A DNA stretch of 64,000 nucleotides from Bacillota bacterium. Lineage in GTDB: Bacteria; Bacillota; Clostridia; Lachnospirales; Lachnospiraceae. Of the stretch, positions 52,097-61,210 are shown piece after piece. Both the position numbers and the translations under genes were made by a program. Below the pieces are notes generated by a model, which had not been told where the DNA came from, did no database searches, and was given only the letters and a program-made list of their open reading frames with translations. Position 1 is the stretch's first letter. Every line of letters starts with the position of its first letter. The stretch spans positions 1-64,000 of the forward strand of contig JAEYSV010000029.1 in NCBI GenBank assembly GCA_023434365.1. The letters are read 5' to 3'.

Positions 52097-52924
52097 TTAT
52101 TGTTTTATTCCGCTTAAAGCAACGCTCTGTACAATATATTTTTGTAAGAACAAGAACATAATACTTAATGGAATAGCACTGACTACAGCAACTGCCATTC
52201 TAGGACCATAGTATATTGCATCTTGTTGCGAGTTAAATATTGAAACACCTACAGAGATTAACTGCTTATTGGAGCTGCGAAGTATAACTAGAGGCCATAG
52301 ATAACTGTTCCAGTTACCTAGTACTTGCAAAATTGATAAAGTTGCTATTAAAGGCTTTGAAAGTGGCATAATGATCTTAAAGAAGATACGCCATTCACTT
52401 GCTCCATCAATGTAAGCAGATTCTCTTAAAGAATCCGGAATAGCTTCTATGTTTTGTTTTGCAAAAAAGATACCATATACGTAAGCAAAACCACCAAATA
52501 ATAATGGAAAATAAGTATCAATCATTCCCCATTTACTGTATTGAATATAAAGAGGTACCATTCTTGATTCAAAAGGAATCATCATTACCGCCAACATAAA
52601 GATAAACCAGAACTTTTTACCAACGAAGTTACCTTTAGCAAAAGCATAACCACACATAAGTGAGAAAAACACAGCAATAGAGGTATGTACTACCGTTACA
52701 AACAGCGTATTCATGTAGTATCTCACTAATGGAATCGTCGTAAATGCTACTTCGTAGTTAAAAAACGAAAATTGGTGAGGAATCAAATTAAACTCTGGTA
52801 AAGTATTTAAAGCCTTTCTATCAAAGGAAAGAGAGATTGACCACACTAAAGGAATTAACATCACTGCCAGAATTGCTAACAATATCACGATTACAATTAT
52901 TCTTCGTATTTTTTTTGCTTTCAT
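52097..52924 (-). CDS. CUT1 sugar ABC transporter permease (MalG type)
   Basis: A 275-residue inner-membrane permease with six hydrophobic helices and the ATPase-contact EAA loop (SAYIDGASEWRIFFKIIMPL). It pairs with the MalF-type permease encoded upstream. MalG-type proteins form one half of the channel for oligosaccharide import. No ATPase gene of this system is present in the window; Clostridia often share one MsmK-like ATPase among CUT1 importers. Confidence 0.92.
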   Translation of the reverse strand: MKAKKIRRIIVIVILLAILAVMLIPLVWSISLSFDRKALNTLPEFNLIPHQFSFFNYEVAFTTIPLVRYYMNTLFVTVVHTSIAVFFSLMCGYAFAKGNFVGKKFWFIFMLAVMMIPFESRMVPLYIQYSKWGMIDTYFPLLFGGFAYVYGIFFAKQNIEAIPDSLRESAYIDGASEWRIFFKIIMPLSKPLIATLSILQVLGNWNSYLWPLVILRSSNKQLISVGVSIFNSQQDAIYYGPRMAVAVVSAIPLSIMFLFLQKYIVQSVALSGIKQ

Positions 52925-52941
52925 GCTTTCATCTCCATATT

Positions 52942-53859
52942 CTACTTCTTTTTAAAGAACCCTGTTGCTTTTAGGTTTATCATAGTTATTGCAAAAGTTA
53001 AGGTAAATAAAATCATTGCTCCTGCAGAAGCAATACCATATTGAGGTGTCTCAAAGCTAAACTGATAGATATACATTAAAATAGTTTGCAATGTTCCTCC
53101 TGGTCTACCTGATGATGTATTACCACTAATGATAAAAAGGTCCGTGAATCTTGCTAATCCATTAATAATTGAAGTAATAAATAGGAATGAAAAACATGAT
53201 TTCATCTGAGGAATCGTAATATACCACCATTGCTTGAATCCATTGGCTCCATCCACTTCTGCTGCTTCATATATTTCGGATGAAATCGACTGTAAACTTG
53301 CCAGGTTAATTAACATCGAATACCCTAAACTTCCCCATACACCAAGGAATGTTGCTCCCATTTTGGAAAAGTTGGAGTCCGATAACCAACCAATATTAAT
53401 CTCTCTTCCAGTGATAAATGATAACGCATCATTTAATATTCCACCGTTTGATTTTAAAACAACCTGAAAAATCAATACTACACTGACTCCGGTAATAATA
53501 TTTGGAAAATAATATCCTACACGGAAGAAACTTTGCCACTTGCTCTTTCCTACATTATTGATTAATGATGCAATAATAAATCCAAGAGGAATGGTTACCA
53601 AGCCCATAAAAGCTAACATAAATGTATTGCCAATGGATCCTATAAACGAAGAGTTATTCATTATTTTTTGATAATTTTGTAACCCTACAAATTTATCTTC
53701 TCCAAAGCCAAGTACCTGTATATCACTAAAACTATACTTAACCGTTGTAAGCATAGGTACATATGTTAATAATATTAATGTCAAAATACTTACAATAATG
53801 AATGAATACCATACCATTTGCTTTTTCAAACGTAATTTCAATGTTTGCCTACTATTCAT
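52942..53859 (-). CDS. CUT1 sugar ABC transporter permease (MalF type)
   Basis: A 305-residue permease with about six helices and the EAA loop (EAAEVDGANGFKQWWYITIPQ). ATG 53859 is chosen because AAGGAG lies just upstream; the open frame extends 35 codons further through the intergenic hairpin and is not likely translated. It sits between the binding protein and the MalG-type permease. Confidence 0.92.
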   Translation of the reverse strand: MNSRQTLKLRLKKQMVWYSFIIVSILTLILLTYVPMLTTVKYSFSDIQVLGFGEDKFVGLQNYQKIMNNSSFIGSIGNTFMLAFMGLVTIPLGFIIASLINNVGKSKWQSFFRVGYYFPNIITGVSVVLIFQVVLKSNGGILNDALSFITGREINIGWLSDSNFSKMGATFLGVWGSLGYSMLINLASLQSISSEIYEAAEVDGANGFKQWWYITIPQMKSCFSFLFITSIINGLARFTDLFIISGNTSSGRPGGTLQTILMYIYQFSFETPQYGIASAGAMILFTLTFAITMINLKATGFFKKK

Positions 53860-53922
53860 ATGACTAACTCCTTTTACTGGTAATGCGTTATATAACTTAT
53901 GGACATTACTCTCTTTTCGTAA

Positions 53923-53955
53923 TATAGAGGGTACAGAAATTCCGCACCCTCTATT
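53923..53955 (-). terminator. Intercistronic hairpin between binding protein and permeases
   Basis: ATAGAGGGT and ACCCTCTAT pair on the minus strand 15 bases after the binding-protein stop. Such hairpins partly stop transcription or stabilise the upstream mRNA, giving more binding protein than permease. Confidence 0.65.
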
Positions 53956-53968
53956 TTGTATCATGAGA

Positions 53969-55411
53969 TTATTTTAATGAACTCTGAAAATCAGCCAAGT
54001 TTTTCTCAACTAGTTCTATCGCTTGTTTTGCATCCATATTGCCGATAAACATTTCGTTTAATACCGTTGTTAAATCGTTAGCAAAAGTACCAAAGTTACT
54101 ACTATCATAACAATCATTAGAAGATGCACTGAACTCTAGTGGACTTGTACCAACTACATAAGAGATTGCACTGGAATAATCAGCAGGTATAACATCTTTA
54201 AGTTTGTCTGCAGCTTTCTTGTTAGCAGGTATACTATATGTATCAAGTATCCACTGTTGTACCACTTCATCAGTAACCATGAATTTCATGAATTCCCATG
54301 CCAAATCTTTCTGTTTACTTGAATTACTGATTGACATATTCCAGTCACCCATATGGCTAGAAGTAATTCCATCATGTACTCCACCAGCAATCTTAGGTAA
54401 TGCTGCTAACATGAATCTATCTTCTAAACCTGCAGCTTTAATTGTATTATATGCACCATATGCATCTTCAACAATTAACATTGCCAACTCATTATTTTCT
54501 GTGTAAGCATTGGTTAAATCTAAACCTTCCATATAATCAGGACTTGCATATTTGGAAAGCTCTGTTAAGTAATCAAGAACTTTTGGAGTTACTTCGTTAT
54601 TAAAGTTTACCTTTGTTTTTCCTAAGGTATCGCCCCACTCATTGATTACGTTATTGAACGCTCTTGATGCCCAGATATAGTTTTTATTAGCACTTCCTGC
54701 TGCAATCATGCTCATTCCGTATGTCTTATTTCCAGTTACAGGATCTGTTCCTGTTGTAGCTTTTGCAGCATCGAGTAAATCCTGCATTGTCCAGTTTTCA
54801 AAATCTGGAACATCTAGTCCATAGTTTTTAAAGATTTCCTTATCTACTACAACAAGTACAGGGTTAACTGTAACTGTTAAACCATAAGGTACATAATCTT
54901 TAAGAGGTGCAATATCTGCATTTTTTCTCATTGCCATCATACCAACGGAATCCTTTACAAAGGAATCTTTTTCAAGGTATGGTGTAAGTGGTTCACTAAT
55001 TGGAATAATTGATGCACCATGTAAAAGAACGTCAACCTCTCCGGATAATGCAGCGGTTTGAACTGCTGCTTTCCAGTTATCCCATGGGATTGTTTCAATG
55101 TCTAATTTTACATTAGGATATAACTCATTCCATCTTTCGATAACAACATTGTATCCTGGTTTCGAAACACCAGTTACGATATCTTTGCTGCCTGTCTCAG
55201 TTACTGAAGTGAATAAACCTGGTCCATACAGTTTTAATGTTGCAGATACATCACTAATTACCTCACTGGAGCCTGCTGGCTTTTCACTACTGGTTCCTTG
55301 ACTTTCTTTTGGTTTTTCCCCATTGTTAGCAGAATTACTACATCCTGCCATAAGCGAAATTGAAAGTGTTGCGACTAATAATAAACCTATCATTTTCTTA
55401 AATACTTTCAT
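53969..55411 (-). CDS. Sugar ABC transporter solute-binding lipoprotein
   Basis: A 480-residue extracellular solute-binding protein of family 1. The N-terminus is a lipoprotein signal (MKVFKKMIGLLLVATLS, lipobox MAGC), followed by a Ser/Pro/Glu-rich linker. The mature region begins with a family-typical strand and contains VEKNLADF near the end. It captures the sugar or glycoside for the MalF/MalG-type permeases. TAGGAGG precedes the ATG. It is the first gene of the putative catabolic operon running to 38507. Confidence 0.92.
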   Translation of the reverse strand: MKVFKKMIGLLLVATLSISLMAGCSNSANNGEKPKESQGTSSEKPAGSSEVISDVSATLKLYGPGLFTSVTETGSKDIVTGVSKPGYNVVIERWNELYPNVKLDIETIPWDNWKAAVQTAALSGEVDVLLHGASIIPISEPLTPYLEKDSFVKDSVGMMAMRKNADIAPLKDYVPYGLTVTVNPVLVVVDKEIFKNYGLDVPDFENWTMQDLLDAAKATTGTDPVTGNKTYGMSMIAAGSANKNYIWASRAFNNVINEWGDTLGKTKVNFNNEVTPKVLDYLTELSKYASPDYMEGLDLTNAYTENNELAMLIVEDAYGAYNTIKAAGLEDRFMLAALPKIAGGVHDGITSSHMGDWNMSISNSSKQKDLAWEFMKFMVTDEVVQQWILDTYSIPANKKAADKLKDVIPADYSSAISYVVGTSPLEFSASSNDCYDSSNFGTFANDLTTVLNEMFIGNMDAKQAIELVEKNLADFQSSLK

Positions 55412-55455
55412 TTCTTACCTCCTATAAAATAACTTATTGTTAAGTTTGTAATCAC

Positions 55456-55484
55456 ATTATACTAATATATTCTCTTATAAAACA
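55456..55484 (-). promoter_or_regulatory. Promoter and palindrome before the sugar-transport operon
   Basis: On the minus strand TATAAT (55461-55456) has a weak -35 TGTTTT (55484-55479) 17 bases away, the pattern of an activator-dependent promoter. A perfect palindrome AAACATGTTT (55480-55489) overlaps that -35 and could be an operator, for example for the adjacent CdaR-type regulator. Confidence 0.5.
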
Positions 55485-55501
55485 TGTTTCGGCAAACAAA
55501 G

Positions 55502-55542
55502 AAATCCAGAATTTTTGTGTCGATGATACAAAAATTCTGGAT
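55502..55542 (-). terminator. Terminator after the CdaR-type gene
   Basis: AATCCAGAATTTTTGT and ACAAAAATTCTGGATT form a perfect 16-bp stem with a short loop, just beyond the stop at 55549 on the minus strand. Confidence 0.82.
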
Positions 55543-55548
55543 TCATCT

Positions 55549-56697
55549 TTAATGCACTTGATAAATGTGTTCTTTTCGCAACAAATAGTAATAGAGATTA
55601 TTCACAAACTCTCTATCATTATTGTTTCCGAGAGGATCTACACTCAGTAAGTCTCTTATTTTATCTAAACGATATACTAACGTATTTTTATGTAGATGTA
55701 ATTGCTTACTCGCTACATTCAAATTGTAGTTTGAATTAATTAAAGCACCAATGATTTCTTTAAAGTTCTCACTAAGCTTAGTTCCAAACCCTTTTTCTAT
55801 TACCGAATATACTACCTCAAGTTCGGTTAACGGAAGAACTGACAAGAAATACTGGTTTACATAATCATTAAAATAAACACTTCCATCCGTACTTATATTT
55901 TTCTTTAGCCACATACAATGTCCAAATCCCATACGATAATATAAAAAGTTATTCTGTATGGTTCCAATATAAACGGTATATTGAAATCCCGCACTTCGTA
56001 AGTAACGTAGAATCTCACTTATTGCTTCTCCTATCAAATACTTTTGATTCTTCATTAATTCTTGTAGTGGATAATCAAGTGCTTTATATAGAAGAATATC
56101 TCCTTCACGTGTGATTCCAATCAAATCTTGAGAAGAATATCCTCTTCCACCTCGAAAAGCATCAATCAGATTCTCATTGGAACCTAATGCATTACCAATA
56201 TGAAACAAAATAGGGATACGATTAACATCATCTCTTAATTGTAATTGTGTAATATAGCGATCTAAGTCTTCAATTCTCAAATCGTCACCATAAAGGATTA
56301 AATTTAACATCTGATCTTTGAGGTTATGACGCTTCATCTTTTCATACTTAAATAACTCATATTCAAGCATTACTTCAACTGCCATCCTAACTGTTAAAGC
56401 AATTGATTTAACCTCACCAGGTTCACCCGTGATGCCTACAACTCCTTCTTTACGCTTTTTATAGTAGATCGCCATATTAACACCCTTTTTTACACCAAAC
56501 TGTGTGCTCTCATTTTCTACTATAATCGTTTCTGCGTCACCTCGAATAATTTGTAGTGCTACTTCATGAAAAGTTCCTACCCTTGAAGGATTCTTACTTG
56601 CAATGATAATACCATTCTCATCCATAATGTTGATGTTATAATCTGTACATTCTGACAAACGTTCAATCAGTTTTTTTGCTAATAATGCGTCAATCAT
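55549..56697 (-). CDS. CdaR-type sugar-diacid regulator
   Basis: A 382-residue transcription regulator with the sugar-diacid recognition domain at the N-terminus (LLAKKLIERLSECTDYNINI, GTFHEVALQIIRG, GITGEPGEV) and a C-terminal PucR-type helix-turn-helix (LHLHKNTLVYRLDKIRDLL). In E. coli CdaR activates glucarate, galactarate and glycerate genes, including garR and the glycerate kinase garK. Here it lies upstream of a transporter and enzyme set that also has reductase and glycerate-kinase genes, so it likely controls that operon through an acid metabolite. Confidence 0.87.
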   Translation of the reverse strand: MIDALLAKKLIERLSECTDYNINIMDENGIIIASKNPSRVGTFHEVALQIIRGDAETIIVENESTQFGVKKGVNMAIYYKKRKEGVVGITGEPGEVKSIALTVRMAVEVMLEYELFKYEKMKRHNLKDQMLNLILYGDDLRIEDLDRYITQLQLRDDVNRIPILFHIGNALGSNENLIDAFRGGRGYSSQDLIGITREGDILLYKALDYPLQELMKNQKYLIGEAISEILRYLRSAGFQYTVYIGTIQNNFLYYRMGFGHCMWLKKNISTDGSVYFNDYVNQYFLSVLPLTELEVVYSVIEKGFGTKLSENFKEIIGALINSNYNLNVASKQLHLHKNTLVYRLDKIRDLLSVDPLGNNNDREFVNNLYYYLLRKEHIYQVH

Positions 56698-56844
56698 GTC
56701 TACTCCTAACTAGTGTGCTGAGTTATTAGTTTCTGTCATTTAGTATACAATATCATAATCGGCATAAAACAACAATCTCTTCAGCATTACTAATTCATCA
56801 AAACAATAATCCTATTCACATTATTAAGCAACAAAGCAACAATC

Positions 56845-57585
56845 CTATTCAGAGCTAAACGTCATACTACTTAAGAACCCTTGCAATCTTTCATTTTGTG
56901 GATTATTAAATACTTGGTTGGGTGTTCCCTCTTCTGCTATCACTCCTTCATGTAAAAAAATAACTCGATCAGATACTTCTTTTGCAAAGGCCATTTCGTG
57001 GGTAACAACAATCATGGTTATCCCTTCTTGTGCAAGCTGTTTCATAACACTAAGCACTTCAATTACCAATTCAGGGTCCAGTGCTGATGTCGGCTCATCA
57101 AACAAAACCAAATCCGGTTGCATCGCAAGTGCTCTGGCAATAGCCACACGCTGTAATTGTCCACCTGACATGGTATCTGGATAGACATGCGCCTTATCTG
57201 CTAGACCAACTTTATCAAGATGCTCCATTGCTATCTTCTTAGCAACTTCTTTCTCTACTTTATTTACGATAACTGGCCCCCTCATTACATTGTCCAAAAC
57301 TGTCATATTTAAAAAAAGGTTAAAATTCTGAAAGACCATACCGACATGTTTTCGCAGATTAATAAAAGAAGACGCCTTATTCTCAATGACTTGGTCTTTA
57401 AACACTATCGTTCCTTTATCCTTCTTATCAAGAAAATTCAAGCATCTTAAAAAAGTACTCTTTCCCGATCCACTCGAGCCGATGATGCTAACTACTTCAC
57501 CTTGTTCAATAGAAAAATCAATACCTTTTAAAACCTCAACCTTATTAAACTTTTTATATAAATTCCTCGTCTCTAAAACTTTCAC
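56845..57585 (-). CDS. Polar amino acid ABC transporter ATPase (GlnQ/HisP type)
   Basis: A 246-residue ATPase with Walker A GSSGSGKSTFLRCLN, Q-loop VFQNFNLF, signature MSGGQLQRVAIARAL, and Walker B LVLFDEPTSALDPE. It powers the permease encoded upstream, whose stop overlaps its start by four bases. A short repeat of TGAATAGGATT lies over and after its TAG stop. Its substrate is a polar amino acid or related compound. Confidence 0.94.
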   Translation of the reverse strand: MKVLETRNLYKKFNKVEVLKGIDFSIEQGEVVSIIGSSGSGKSTFLRCLNFLDKKDKGTIVFKDQVIENKASSFINLRKHVGMVFQNFNLFLNMTVLDNVMRGPVIVNKVEKEVAKKIAMEHLDKVGLADKAHVYPDTMSGGQLQRVAIARALAMQPDLVLFDEPTSALDPELVIEVLSVMKQLAQEGITMIVVTHEMAFAKEVSDRVIFLHEGVIAEEGTPNQVFNNPQNERLQGFLSSMTFSSE

Positions 57586-58268
57586 CGCTCATTCACCTTC
57601 AATCTCTTTTCAAGCTTTTTCAAAAGAATACTTAATGAATACGTTAAAATCATATATATGATTGCCGCATCAAAATAGATCGGAAAGATAGAGTATGTTG
57701 CAGCAGCTAACTGTCTTGCAAGCATCATTGTTTCTGTTATTGTAATTGCACTGGTTAACGAGGAGTCTTTGATTGCAAGAATAAATTGATTGCCAAGTGC
57801 TGGTACTGCATTCTTAAATGCCTGCGGAAAGATTACATGGCGAAATGCCTGTACCTTCGTCATACCAATAGCCTTGGCTGCCTCATTTTGTCCCCTTGGT
57901 ATCGCTTGAATAGACCCTCTGAATATTTCACTGATATAAGCTCCATTATGTAACGCAAGACCAAGTACTGCTGATAAGTATCGGTCTAGATAGATTCCCA
58001 TCTGAGGTAACCCGTAAAAAATAAAAAACAATTGTAAAAGTAATGGAGTTCCTCTAATTACGCTAACATATAGATCGGCAAGTAACCCAGCCGGCCTAAA
58101 TTTAGCCATTTTTAATAGATTCACAATGACACCTAGAACTGTACCAAAAATAATGGAAAATATAGATAATTCAAGTGTCATTATAATAGCGGGAACAAAC
58201 TTTGGCAAATTCGTAAATGCTATGGTAAAAAACCGTATAATTCCATCGAAAAACTCGACAAATCCCAT
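57582..58268 (-). CDS. Polar amino acid ABC transporter permease (HisM type)
   Basis: A 228-residue permease with about five hydrophobic helices and a HisM-type signature (GLALHNGAYISEIFRGSIQAI, then GQNEAAKAIGMTKVQAFRHVIFPQA, the ATPase-contact EAA loop). A single permease gene implies a homodimer. It is coupled to the ATPase gene by an ATGA overlap. Confidence 0.93.
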   Translation of the reverse strand: MGFVEFFDGIIRFFTIAFTNLPKFVPAIIMTLELSIFSIIFGTVLGVIVNLLKMAKFRPAGLLADLYVSVIRGTPLLLQLFFIFYGLPQMGIYLDRYLSAVLGLALHNGAYISEIFRGSIQAIPRGQNEAAKAIGMTKVQAFRHVIFPQAFKNAVPALGNQFILAIKDSSLTSAITITETMMLARQLAAATYSIFPIYFDAAIIYMILTYSLSILLKKLEKRLKVNER

Positions 58269-58304
58269 ATATTTCTCCTTTTCTTGTGATTACCTCATTG
58301 CCCG

Positions 58305-59084
58305 CTATTGCTTAATAAGAATATTCGTACCGAAATATTTATTACTAATTCTCTCATAGGTACCATCTTCAATAATTGCTGCCAGAGCTTTATTCAGCTC
58401 ATCCAATAACTCTTTATCATCTTTTCTTACTGCAATTGCAATGTCTTCTGGATAAAGAACTGGTCCTGTTGGCTTCAAATCATACTCTTTCGGAGCCTGT
58501 AGGCCGACAAATCGGCTTGTTACTAGTCCATGCGTTCTACCATCTCCAGCAGCAATAAAGTTCTCAATATCACTTTCAAATTGGAGGACTTCATCTATAT
58601 TCTCATACTTTTCAAGTTCCTCTTTAAAGGTAGTGCCTGTTACTACACCGACTTTTCCATCTACTAAATCCTCTAATGAATTAAGCCCTAATGAGGTAGT
58701 AGCAAAAAATTGTGCACCATCATAATAATATGGATTTGTAAAATTAACCTCCTTCAGTCTTGACTCTGTTATTGCCATACTGCCAATGATACAATCAAAA
58801 CGTTTCCCGGTAAGCCCTCCAAGAATACCATCCCATACAGTTGTTATTCCTTCTGCTTTTACACCCATTTTCTCAGCAAGAGCATTGGCTATCTCGACAT
58901 CAAACCCTGTCAAGGTTCCGTCTTCTTCGCTTATGTAATTAAATGGTGGATACCCTCCTGAGCACGCAAAAGTAAACGTCCCAGAATCCTTTACTCTGCT
59001 CCATGTACTATCTGCCTTATTATCACAGCTTACAAGCTGCATAGCCATCGCTAACACTAAAAACACTACAAGTTTCCTCTTCAT
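58305..59084 (-). CDS. Amino acid ABC transporter substrate-binding lipoprotein
   Basis: A 259-residue family 3 solute-binding protein. A lipoprotein signal ends at the lipobox LVSC. The mature part has FACSGGYPPFNYI and GFDVEIANALAEKMGV (typical SBP_bac_3), FDCIIGSMAITESR, and PEDIAIAVRKDD. The acidic and Arg positions suggest an amino-acid-type ligand, but the specificity cannot be called. It heads the three-gene transporter operon. Confidence 0.92.
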   Translation of the reverse strand: MKRKLVVFLVLAMAMQLVSCDNKADSTWSRVKDSGTFTFACSGGYPPFNYISEEDGTLTGFDVEIANALAEKMGVKAEGITTVWDGILGGLTGKRFDCIIGSMAITESRLKEVNFTNPYYYDGAQFFATTSLGLNSLEDLVDGKVGVVTGTTFKEELEKYENIDEVLQFESDIENFIAAGDGRTHGLVTSRFVGLQAPKEYDLKPTGPVLYPEDIAIAVRKDDKELLDELNKALAAIIEDGTYERISNKYFGTNILIKQ

Positions 59085-59230
59085 GTTTCTCCTCCTTATA
59101 ATAAAAATGGGTCATAATAGGGAAGTAACGCCGTATTATGACCCCGTTGCTAGATATGGCAATTATAACATTGCATTTTTTTGTTTCAATCCAATTTTGC
59201 CCAAAATATTTTGTGCAAACTTACAAAACA

Positions 59231-60391
59231 CTATAGCAGTTTTCCAATTTTTAAAGCTAGCATAATCCGAAAACGGTCCTCCATCTGCTTCATATCGCAG
59301 TTAATTAACTTATGAATCTGTTTTAATTTATAGTTGATCGTATTACGGTGAACATACATATCCTCTGCAAGTTTCTTAATATTCCCATTATATTCAATAT
59401 AATCAATTAATAACTTCACATAGCCAGCATTCGTGGTCTGGTCAATTTTTTCAAGAGTACCAATTGTTTCCTGATAAAGATCCCTTAATACCTCTGTTTG
59501 TTCAATCAGCAACAATATTTTATAGATATCCATTCTATGATAAAAAACAATTGATTCATCTGTTTTCTTAGCCAAATTCAGGCTATGACCTGCACAGGTG
59601 TAACTGTCCGTTAAGTCATAGATACAATTCACGATTTTCCCCACTCCCATATTAATATGAAAGCAGTACTGTCTTGCGCTTAATTCCTGGTGTATTTTTT
59701 CAGCAATTTGGATTAACTGCTCTTTACTTATCTCACTTAGAACAGCAACAATCTGACCATTACGATTAAAAACAATATGCTTTACGTCCATCCAATTCAT
59801 TAGCATCTTGATACTATTCCTACTAATCTGCAGATAATTATTGCGATTCATATTATTATCCATATCGAGCACCATGATTAATGCACAGTAGCTCGCACCA
59901 ATATCAAACCCGTATCCTGATAGCTCCACTTGATAACTAGCAATATCTGCAGAATCAAATAAAATATCTTTGAATATGGATGCTGCATTGGATTCGTTTT
60001 GCCTATCTTCAATAATCTGACTACAATAATTTTTCGTTACATCAATAATCTGGACTTCCCATGGAATTGTAAACAGAGGAAACGCATGATCATCACAAAA
60101 TTGGATTACCACTTCAGGAATCTCCTGAATATATGGACCTATATTAATTGCTAACGCACTTACATGATACTCGTATAACCCTTTTACAAATTCTAACAGA
60201 AATTCACTATTCTGGTATACAATTCCTGTGGTAAACACAAACTCGTTACCACGAACATACCCTTTTACTACAACATTTTCTAGTATATGTACCCAGCTGA
60301 TTATATTTTTTAATCCTTCTTTTCCGGCAACCAGCTTCATTTTATACTGTTCCATTGAACCTTTATATACCTTTTCTACCTGTATCGCCAT
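59231..60391 (-). CDS. PucR-family transcription regulator
   Basis: A 386-residue regulator with an N-terminal PucR purine-catabolism-type domain (LKNIISWVHILENVV, EFVFTTGI, ALAINIGPYI), a middle GGDEF-like degenerate region, and a C-terminal PucR helix-turn-helix (MYVHRNTINYKLKQIHKLI). ATG 60391 has GAGAGGGA upstream; five earlier codons are unlikely. It lies 147 bases upstream of the amino acid transporter genes and probably regulates them. The ligand is unknown. Confidence 0.87.
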   Translation of the reverse strand: MAIQVEKVYKGSMEQYKMKLVAGKEGLKNIISWVHILENVVVKGYVRGNEFVFTTGIVYQNSEFLLEFVKGLYEYHVSALAINIGPYIQEIPEVVIQFCDDHAFPLFTIPWEVQIIDVTKNYCSQIIEDRQNESNAASIFKDILFDSADIASYQVELSGYGFDIGASYCALIMVLDMDNNMNRNNYLQISRNSIKMLMNWMDVKHIVFNRNGQIVAVLSEISKEQLIQIAEKIHQELSARQYCFHINMGVGKIVNCIYDLTDSYTCAGHSLNLAKKTDESIVFYHRMDIYKILLLIEQTEVLRDLYQETIGTLEKIDQTTNAGYVKLLIDYIEYNGNIKKLAEDMYVHRNTINYKLKQIHKLINCDMKQMEDRFRIMLALKIGKLL

Positions 60392-60450
60392 TCTTATCCC
60401 TCTCAATCCTTTTAAAGTACACTACTATACCACACAGGCTTATCGTAAAA

Positions 60451-60490
60451 AGTCAGAAAAAACATTGTTTATGTTCTTTCTGACTTTTTC
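60451..60490. terminator. Hairpin upstream of the PucR-type gene
   Basis: AGTCAGAAA (60451-60459) and TTTCTGACT (60477-60485) form a stem followed by TTTTTC; the other strand also ends in a T-run. It lies in the 347-base gene-free region 60392-60738, the rest of which is AT-rich with no further feature I could support. Confidence 0.55.
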
Positions 60491-60738
60491 TTTCTCAAGT
60501 ACGTTTACTGAGATTAATTATAGCGTTGTTGGAATTGTAAAACAAGGTATTTTTTGGAAAAATCAAGACTTCAGACTCTGAGAAGTACTTTTTAGATAAA
60601 TATACTCTAGTGTCCTTCGTTATTCATTTACAAATATATGAAAATATATTAAAATAATAATTGTAAAAATATGTAAATATTATCACAGTACCAATTGCTA
60701 TTCAACTGACTTGCTATTTTTTGAAAGGAGGAATAAGT

Positions 60739-61209
60739 ATGGCTAATGATTTATTTGGTGGATTAGGTGGTTTTATGAAAGGTTTCTCAAACTTCATGCC
60801 ACAAGATGATCCAGATGTAAAACTTTTAAACACTCAATCCCAATTAAACCAACTACAACAAGAAGAAACAATGCTGTATGCAGAAATAGGACGACAAGCT
60901 TTTACGCAAATGAGTGGGCAATTTCCAGAACAAGAAGCAAGGTTAACCCTAGTGAAGGCCAATATTGCTGATGCACAAGCAAAGTTGAATGCCGCCCAAG
61001 AAGAAAAAAAGCGTAAAGAACAAGAGCAGAGACGAATCGATGAACAATGTACTTGCCCAGAATGTGGTCATCGTAATGCAGAGGGGATAAAATTCTGTCA
61101 AGAATGTGGAGCCAAACTTGGGATTATCTCAGCTTGTCCCGCGTGCGGCGCAAAATTAGTCCCTGGGGTACGATTCTGCGGTGAATGTGGCGCGAGACTG
61201 GAGGGCTAA
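60739..61209 (+). CDS. Zinc-ribbon protein with coiled coil, unknown
   Basis: A 156-residue protein. After a Gly/Phe-rich start (GGLGGFMKGF) comes a Gln/Glu-rich probable coiled coil (about residues 25-100), then two zinc ribbons: CPECGHRNAEGIKFCQECG and CPACGAKLVPGVRFCGECG. Eight cysteines are in CxxC pairs. I do not recognise a specific function. ATG 60739 follows AAAGGAGG. It leads a run of three zinc-ribbon genes and a lipoprotein gene in the same direction. Confidence 0.8.
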   Translation: MANDLFGGLGGFMKGFSNFMPQDDPDVKLLNTQSQLNQLQQEETMLYAEIGRQAFTQMSGQFPEQEARLTLVKANIADAQAKLNAAQEEKKRKEQEQRRIDEQCTCPECGHRNAEGIKFCQECGAKLGIISACPACGAKLVPGVRFCGECGARLEG

Positions 61210-61210
61210 G

